From PALSA-188 sp050746185 (GTDB lineage: Bacteria; Acidobacteriota; Terriglobia; Terriglobales; Acidobacteriaceae): a stretch of 64,000 nt of DNA. The notes under the pieces are model-generated. The model made no database searches and was not told the origin of the DNA. It was given only the letters and a program-made list of their open reading frames with translations. Positions 60,009 to 64,000 of the stretch are shown piece after piece. The stretch covers positions 62,001 to 126,000 of the forward strand of contig JBOGLA010000040.1 in NCBI GenBank assembly GCA_050746185.1, given 5' to 3'. Positions within the stretch are counted from its first letter, which is position 1, and every line of letters begins with the position of its first letter. Position numbers and translations under genes: made by a program.

Positions 60009-60078
60009 CCGCGCCGCGGCTGCCTTTCGTCGAGCGAGCCAGCTCGTTTGGGTGAACATCGCGGTGGCCGCAAGGCAA

Positions 60079-60372
60079 TCATTGAGGGCGATCGACAAAG
60101 GTTATCGTAAACTCCGGTCCACCCGGCGGCTTCCCGCACTCAAGGTTATGATGCGCGTGATAGGCATGCTTCTTCCCCGTACGTGCCATTTTTAAAAAAT
60201 ACCTTGCAAGATGCTCAAAGCCATCGGCGGTGGCGAAGAGACCTACATTACCTGTCGAGTCGACCTCGACCTTGTACCAAGCATCTTTCAAGCCGTCGTA
60301 AGTATCCCGAAAATCCATTGAGTTCGGACTGTCTCGCGTCAGAGTTAGCCGCACATCGAAAGTGTCACTCAT
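60079..60372 (-). CDS. Small protein, possibly Imm32-like immunity protein
   Basis: About 97 residues from the ATG at 60372, downstream of trpB. It has DTFDVRLTLTRDSPNSMDF, GLFATADGFEHLARYFLKMARTGKKHAYHAHHNL and the ending PPGGPEFTITFVDRP. The pattern of a helix with ATADGFEHLAR and a His cluster followed by a Pro-rich ending reminds me of Imm32 immunity proteins, but I cannot confirm this. No toxin partner is adjacent. It lies between trpB and brnTA. Confidence 0.5.
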   Translation of the reverse strand: MSDTFDVRLTLTRDSPNSMDFRDTYDGLKDAWYKVEVDSTGNVGLFATADGFEHLARYFLKMARTGKKHAYHAHHNLECGKPPGGPEFTITFVDRPQ

Positions 60373-60397
60373 TGCTCTGAAATCCTTTTCCAAGTAT

Positions 60398-61606
60398 CTA
60401 GTCCAACTTGAGATTTTCTCTGAGAATCCCGACATCTTTATCCCCGCGGCCAGAAACATTCACTATCACTATGTCAGATTTCTTCATCCTCGGGGCACGC
60501 TTGACCACTTCGGCAACGGCATGCGCGGATTCCAGAGCCGGAATAATCCCTTCGGTTCGCGCCAGCAGCGTGCACGCGGCGAGCGCCTCCGCATCAGACG
60601 CGGGGACGTATTCCGCGCGTCCCGAATCTTTCAGCCACGCGTGTTCCGGGCCGATTGAGGGATAATCCAATCCCGCTGAAACGGAATGCGTGGCCGCGAT
60701 CTGCCCGGCAGCGTCCTGCAAAACGTAAGAATAGGTCCCCTGAAGCACACCGGGAGAACCTCCGCGAAAACGCGCCGCGTGTTCGCCGAGACTGTCCCCA
60801 CACCCTCCCGCCTCCACGCCCACAAACTTCACTTTCTTGTCTTTGATGAATTCATGAAAAATCCCAATCGCATTCGATCCCCCGCCAACGCAGGCGATGA
60901 TCGCAGTGGGTAACTTACCCTCAGCCTTCAGAATCTGGGCGCGGGTTTCGCGTCCGATTATTTTATGGAAATCGCGAACCATCATCGGATAGGGATGCGC
61001 GCCCAATACGCTGCCGAGAAGATAATGCGTGGTGCGAACATTTGTCACCCAATCCCGCATGGCTTCGTTGATGGCGTCCTTTAAGGTGCGCGAGCCCGAC
61101 TCCACACTGCGGACTTCGGCGCCAAGCAGCCGCATGCGAAACACATTCAACTCCTGGCGGCGCATATCTTCGCTGCCCATATAGACGACACAATCAAATC
61201 CGAGCAAGGCGCAGACCGTCGCGGTCGCGACGCCGTGTTGTCCGGCGCCGGTTTCCGCGATGATACGGCGCTTGCCCATGCGCTCCGCCAGAAGTCCTTG
61301 TCCCAGGCAGTTATTGATTTTGTGCGCGCCGGTGTGAAGAAGGTCTTCGCGCTTGAGGTAAATCTTCGCCCCGCCAAGCTTTCTAGTAAGCCGGGCCGCA
61401 AGAAACAGCGGCGTCGGGCGACCGGCATAGTTGCGCAACAATTCGGCTAATCGCGCCTGAAACTTTTTGTCCCGCTTGGCTCTTTCGTATTCCCGTTCGA
61501 GTTCTTCGAGGGCCGCCATGAGGGTTTCCGGAACGTAACGGCCTCCGTACGCGCCGAAGCGTCCGGGAATTGTTTTTGCTGTTTTCGAAACGATTGCGGT
61601 TGCCAT
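60398..61606 (-). CDS. trpB: Tryptophan synthase beta chain
   Basis: About 402 residues. PLP-dependent synthesis of tryptophan from indole and serine. The PLP lysine is in HTGAHKINNCLGQ, the phosphate loop in GGGSNAIG, and GAYGGRYVPETLM opens the protein. Starts 3 bases after trpF. Downstream gene order is disturbed by a small gene and brnTA before trpA. Confidence 0.98.
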   Translation of the reverse strand: MATAIVSKTAKTIPGRFGAYGGRYVPETLMAALEELEREYERAKRDKKFQARLAELLRNYAGRPTPLFLAARLTRKLGGAKIYLKREDLLHTGAHKINNCLGQGLLAERMGKRRIIAETGAGQHGVATATVCALLGFDCVVYMGSEDMRRQELNVFRMRLLGAEVRSVESGSRTLKDAINEAMRDWVTNVRTTHYLLGSVLGAHPYPMMVRDFHKIIGRETRAQILKAEGKLPTAIIACVGGGSNAIGIFHEFIKDKKVKFVGVEAGGCGDSLGEHAARFRGGSPGVLQGTYSYVLQDAAGQIAATHSVSAGLDYPSIGPEHAWLKDSGRAEYVPASDAEALAACTLLARTEGIIPALESAHAVAEVVKRAPRMKKSDIVIVNVSGRGDKDVGILRENLKLD

Positions 61607-61609
61607 TTT

Positions 61610-62287
61610 TTACTTGGTTTGCTCCGTTTGCCGGACGGCTTCAACAAACGCGCGAACTTTTGCTGGATCTTTTTTACCAGGCGAGGCTTCAACGCCGGAA
61701 ACCACATCAACTCCCCAAGGACCCAGTATACGGATCGCCTCCGTGACGTTGTCGGGATCGAGCCCGCCCGCAACCACAAATTTAAACCCGCTTCGACGAA
61801 TGACCCCAGCGACAGGCATAGCTTTCGTCCAATCGAAAACCTTACCCGTGCCGCCGGGTTGCTGAGGCGTGCCAGAATCGAGAAAGATCGCGCTGGGCAG
61901 TTGCGCTGGGTCGCCGCCTTTCTTGGGAAACCTGAAACCAGCAAGGTCTTCCAGATCAGACGGAAGAGCCAGATACCTTTGTTGCAGGGCGGCCATTTGT
62001 GACCATTGCGAGAAGCTTTCGCTCGAACTCACACTGACGTGTAATTGCGTCCCGGTTAAACCGGCTATTTCGACAATGTTTTCCATCCGGTCGGTCGAGC
62101 CATTCACAAACACGCCAATCTTCTCGACCTTGGCAGGGAGCTTCTTGACGATTTCTCTCACATCGTCGGGCGAAATATTTCGCGGACTGTTTTCATAGAA
62201 CACGAATCCCAACGCGTCGGCACCCGCCTCCACCGACATCAGCGCATCTTCAAGATTCGTTGTCCCGCAAATCTTAATCCAAGTCAT
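61610..62287 (-). CDS. trpF: Phosphoribosylanthranilate isomerase
   Basis: About 225 residues. Amadori rearrangement of N-(5-phosphoribosyl)anthranilate. Signatures: WIKICGTTNLEDALMSVEAGADALGFVFYENSPRNI, IFLDSG and FVVAGGLDPDNV. The catalytic Cys is in KICGTT. Coupled to trpB; separated from trpC by a 51-base gap holding a REP-like unit. Confidence 0.96.
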   Translation of the reverse strand: MTWIKICGTTNLEDALMSVEAGADALGFVFYENSPRNISPDDVREIVKKLPAKVEKIGVFVNGSTDRMENIVEIAGLTGTQLHVSVSSSESFSQWSQMAALQQRYLALPSDLEDLAGFRFPKKGGDPAQLPSAIFLDSGTPQQPGGTGKVFDWTKAMPVAGVIRRSGFKFVVAGGLDPDNVTEAIRILGPWGVDVVSGVEASPGKKDPAKVRAFVEAVRQTEQTK

Positions 62288-62303
62288 AAAGACATTTTGT
62301 TTT

Positions 62304-62331
62304 CGATGGAGCGACGCGTGCCCCGCCCGTC
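62304..62331. repeat. REP-like unit in the trpC-trpF gap
   Basis: CGATGGAGCGACGCGTG, then CCC and CGCCCGTC: the same outer arm and right stem as the copies at 1393-1448 and 48438-48466, with a decayed left stem. It fills most of the gap between trpF and trpC. Confidence 0.65.
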
Positions 62332-62338
62332 TAAAAAA

Positions 62339-63148
62339 TCAGCGACTCGAAATTGGCAAGGAAGCTTCTGCCAACAGCATACTCAGAGCTTCGCCCGGCC
62401 TTGGGGATTTCATCAGCGATTCCCCGATAAGAAACGCCTTGAAGCCCGCGGCGCGGAGCCGTGCAATATCGCCTCCACTACGGATGCCGCTTTCGGCAAC
62501 GCTCAACACATTCTTTGGGATCAGGAGCGACAAGCGAAATGCAGTTTCCAAATCAACTTCGAATGTCTTCAAGTCCCTGTTATTCACGCCGATCATTTCG
62601 CATCCCGCGTCCAGTGCGATATTCAACTCCTCCGCATCGTGTACTTCGCACAAAACGTCCAAGCCTAACTCTGCGGCTCGCCGCGCGAGAGGAACTAACT
62701 CTTGCGCCGTGAGCGCAGCAACAATGAGCAAGATGGCGTCAGCCGAATTTGCCCGTGCCTCCAATAGCTGAAACTGATCAATGATGAAATCCTTGCGCAG
62801 GCACGGTAGTCTCGTGCTCGCCGAAACTCGCCGTAGATTCTCCAGCGATCCTTGAAAAAATTCTTCGTTCGTCAACACCGACAAAGCCGATGCGCCGGCA
62901 GTTTCCAGTTCTCCAGCCAATTGTTCGGGAACGAAGTCCGCTCGAATCAATCCGCGCGAAGGCGAGGCCTTCTTCAGTTCGGCAATCACAGCGACCCCGT
63001 CCGTGCCCTTTGCCTCCAGGGCACGCCGGAAGCCGCGCGGGATATGGCCTTGCGCTCGCCGCTCCAGTTCACGAATGCTCGCCAAGGAACGCGCTTTCTC
63101 TATCGCTTTTCGGGTGGCAGCAATAATATGTTCGAGACTTGTCGGCAT
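62339..63148 (-). CDS. trpC: Indole-3-glycerol phosphate synthase
   Basis: About 269 residues from the ATG at 63148, the normal TrpC length; longer readings have no ribosome site or family match. Ring closure of CdRP to indole glycerol phosphate. Marks: VAVIAELKKASPSRGLIRADF with the catalytic Lys, LSVLTNEEFFQGSLENLRRV, CLRKDFIIDQFQLLEARANSADAILLI and IGVNNRDLKTFEVD. First trp gene in this window; trpE, trpG and trpD are not visible here. Confidence 0.96.
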   Translation of the reverse strand: MPTSLEHIIAATRKAIEKARSLASIRELERRAQGHIPRGFRRALEAKGTDGVAVIAELKKASPSRGLIRADFVPEQLAGELETAGASALSVLTNEEFFQGSLENLRRVSASTRLPCLRKDFIIDQFQLLEARANSADAILLIVAALTAQELVPLARRAAELGLDVLCEVHDAEELNIALDAGCEMIGVNNRDLKTFEVDLETAFRLSLLIPKNVLSVAESGIRSGGDIARLRAAGFKAFLIGESLMKSPRPGEALSMLLAEASLPISSR

Positions 63149-63296
63149 AAAGCAGCCAATAGCACAGAGACTTTGGCGGATGTTGCGCCGCGAAAACACA
63201 ACGGAGCGAAATATTGGAATTGAAACAAGGCCGGGAGTGACCGCGAGAAAGAGTGGGCGAAGCAGAATTTCGAATAAAACAGTTCCCAACCGGTCT

Positions 63297-63491
63297 CTAC
63301 GGGTGTTGCTCCTTGGCGATGCCGGATAACTCCAGCATGATTTCCTTCAACCGGCTCTCGCGGTCTCCGTTGGCGCGGACAGCCAATCCGGCCGGTCGCT
63401 CCTGTTCCGAGTATCGGTCATTCATGTGGCGGATGGCCGCAATCTCCTCGCGCAGCGCCTGAACCCGGCTTAGTACGTCGGCTGTATACAT
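63297..63491 (-). CDS. Small conserved-looking helical protein
   Basis: About 64 residues. GGAGGT lies 11 bases before the ATG, supporting a real gene. A single helix-rich sequence (VLSRVQALREEIAAIRHMNDRYSEQERP...SRLKEIMLELSGIAKEQ) with no known domain. About 150 bases separate its stop from the trpC start. The function is unknown. Confidence 0.55.
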   Translation of the reverse strand: MYTADVLSRVQALREEIAAIRHMNDRYSEQERPAGLAVRANGDRESRLKEIMLELSGIAKEQHP

Positions 63492-63582
63492 CCATATAGT
63501 TTACCTCCAATTGGGAACGAACGCCGGGATACAGGATAACAAGTGACGGGAAGCCAATGAGTGGGGCAGTCGAGTCCGCAGG

Positions 63583-64000
63583 TTACTTCGACTCCGTCTT
63601 CAGCTTCTCAATCTGCCGCAGATGATTTCCGGTGTGCTTATCCAATCGCTCGACTATCTCGCTCAACAGCACGTCGCGTTTCTGTTCCGGATGATAAGCT
63701 GATTTCGCCAAGTCCTGCGGCCTTATCCTCCGCAAAATACGCAGATTGTGATGGCGGTTGACGCCGAATAGCGCAACCATTTCCGCCGCCGGAGTCTCCA
63801 TGTAGCCCAGATTTCGCGCCCACGCGTTCTGGTCCATAGGAGCAATTGCCGGTTGGTTCTCCGCGAGGATTTGCCGTATGCGGTGTCCAAACACGATTTC
63901 CACGTCGGCCAAATGTCCAAGAATTTCCAGGATGCTCCACTTATCCGGTGCCGGCTTATAGCGCAGCACCGAGGGAGGTATCCCGGAAATTGCCGCCGCC
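63583..64000 (-). CDS. DinB superfamily protein (partial, runs off the window)
   Basis: The frame is open through the right edge of the window, so the 5' end is missing; at least 139 codons are visible. DinB/YfiT-like four-helix bundle: DKWSILEILGHLADVEIVFGHRIRQIL and RHHNLRILRRIR, ending with HTGNHLRQIEKLK, in which the histidines of GHLAD and GNHLRQ are candidate metal ligands. Many members are thiol-dependent S-transferases. The role here is unknown. Confidence 0.82.
   Translation of the reverse strand, partial: AAAISGIPPSVLRYKPAPDKWSILEILGHLADVEIVFGHRIRQILAENQPAIAPMDQNAWARNLGYMETPAAEMVALFGVNRHHNLRILRRIRPQDLAKSAYHPEQKRDVLLSEIVERLDKHTGNHLRQIEKLKTESK

Overview
The window looks like a chromosomal segment of an acidobacterium (Acidobacteriota, soil or subsurface type). 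This is an inference from the GC-rich, densely coded gene content: two very large sortilin-type beta-propeller exoproteins, Tat-exported ferritin-like protein, FucP-like sugar permease, carboxypeptidase-regulatory-domain secreted proteins, several lineage-restricted secreted proteins, and dispersed REP-like palindromes. No rRNA, tRNA, CRISPR array or complete transposon was recognised.

Layout. 0-9 kb is mostly housekeeping: HNH nuclease and comF (minus), then tilS-hpt-ftsH (plus, a gene order conserved in many bacteria), a secreted RNase T2, purM, and a Tat ferritin-like protein. 9-13.3 kb holds a 1,050-residue sortilin-like propeller protein and an isoaspartyl peptidase. 13.3-18.7 kb is accessory: a two-gene HNH cassette, a pgsA-like/greA pair, a zinc-ribbon/XRE regulator with a clear sigma-70 promoter, a DUF6978-DUF1828 gene pair, and the decayed 3' end of a NitT/TauT ABC permease. 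18.7-22.4 kb carries malQ and a PpiD-type foldase.

The most unusual region is 22.5-35.5 kb, a continuous minus-strand run. Its promoter-proximal part is a gas-vesicle locus: a tandem ArsA/Get3 ATPase, three gvpF/L, three gvpA-family genes, gvpK and gvpG. The locus has no visible gvpN. A PAS histidine kinase sits 29 bases after the gvpA stop, and the run continues into four receiver-domain proteins, a KaiC-like double ATPase and a second histidine kinase. Of the five receiver-like domains, three lack the phosphoacceptor aspartate. I read this as a buoyancy or gas-vesicle operon wired to a dedicated sensory network; that functional link is inference.

35.7-50.6 kb carries a sugar MFS permease, the second sortilin-like paralogue, membrane and secreted proteins of unknown function, an aquaporin, a carboxypeptidase-regulatory/b561-like membrane protein with a YceI partner, an RlpA lipoprotein, and a tightly overlapping operon with a matrixin-type metalloprotease. 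50.7-54.5 kb has mutY, a thioredoxin-fold peroxiredoxin, an M28 aminopeptidase and a tiny membrane protein.

54.5-63.3 kb is an aromatic amino-acid supercluster on the minus strand (trpC-trpF-trpB ... trpA-aroQ-aroF-tyrA-scoA-scoB). It is interrupted between trpB and trpA by a BrnT/BrnA toxin-antitoxin module on the opposite strand and by a possible immunity-like gene. The window ends inside a DinB-superfamily gene.
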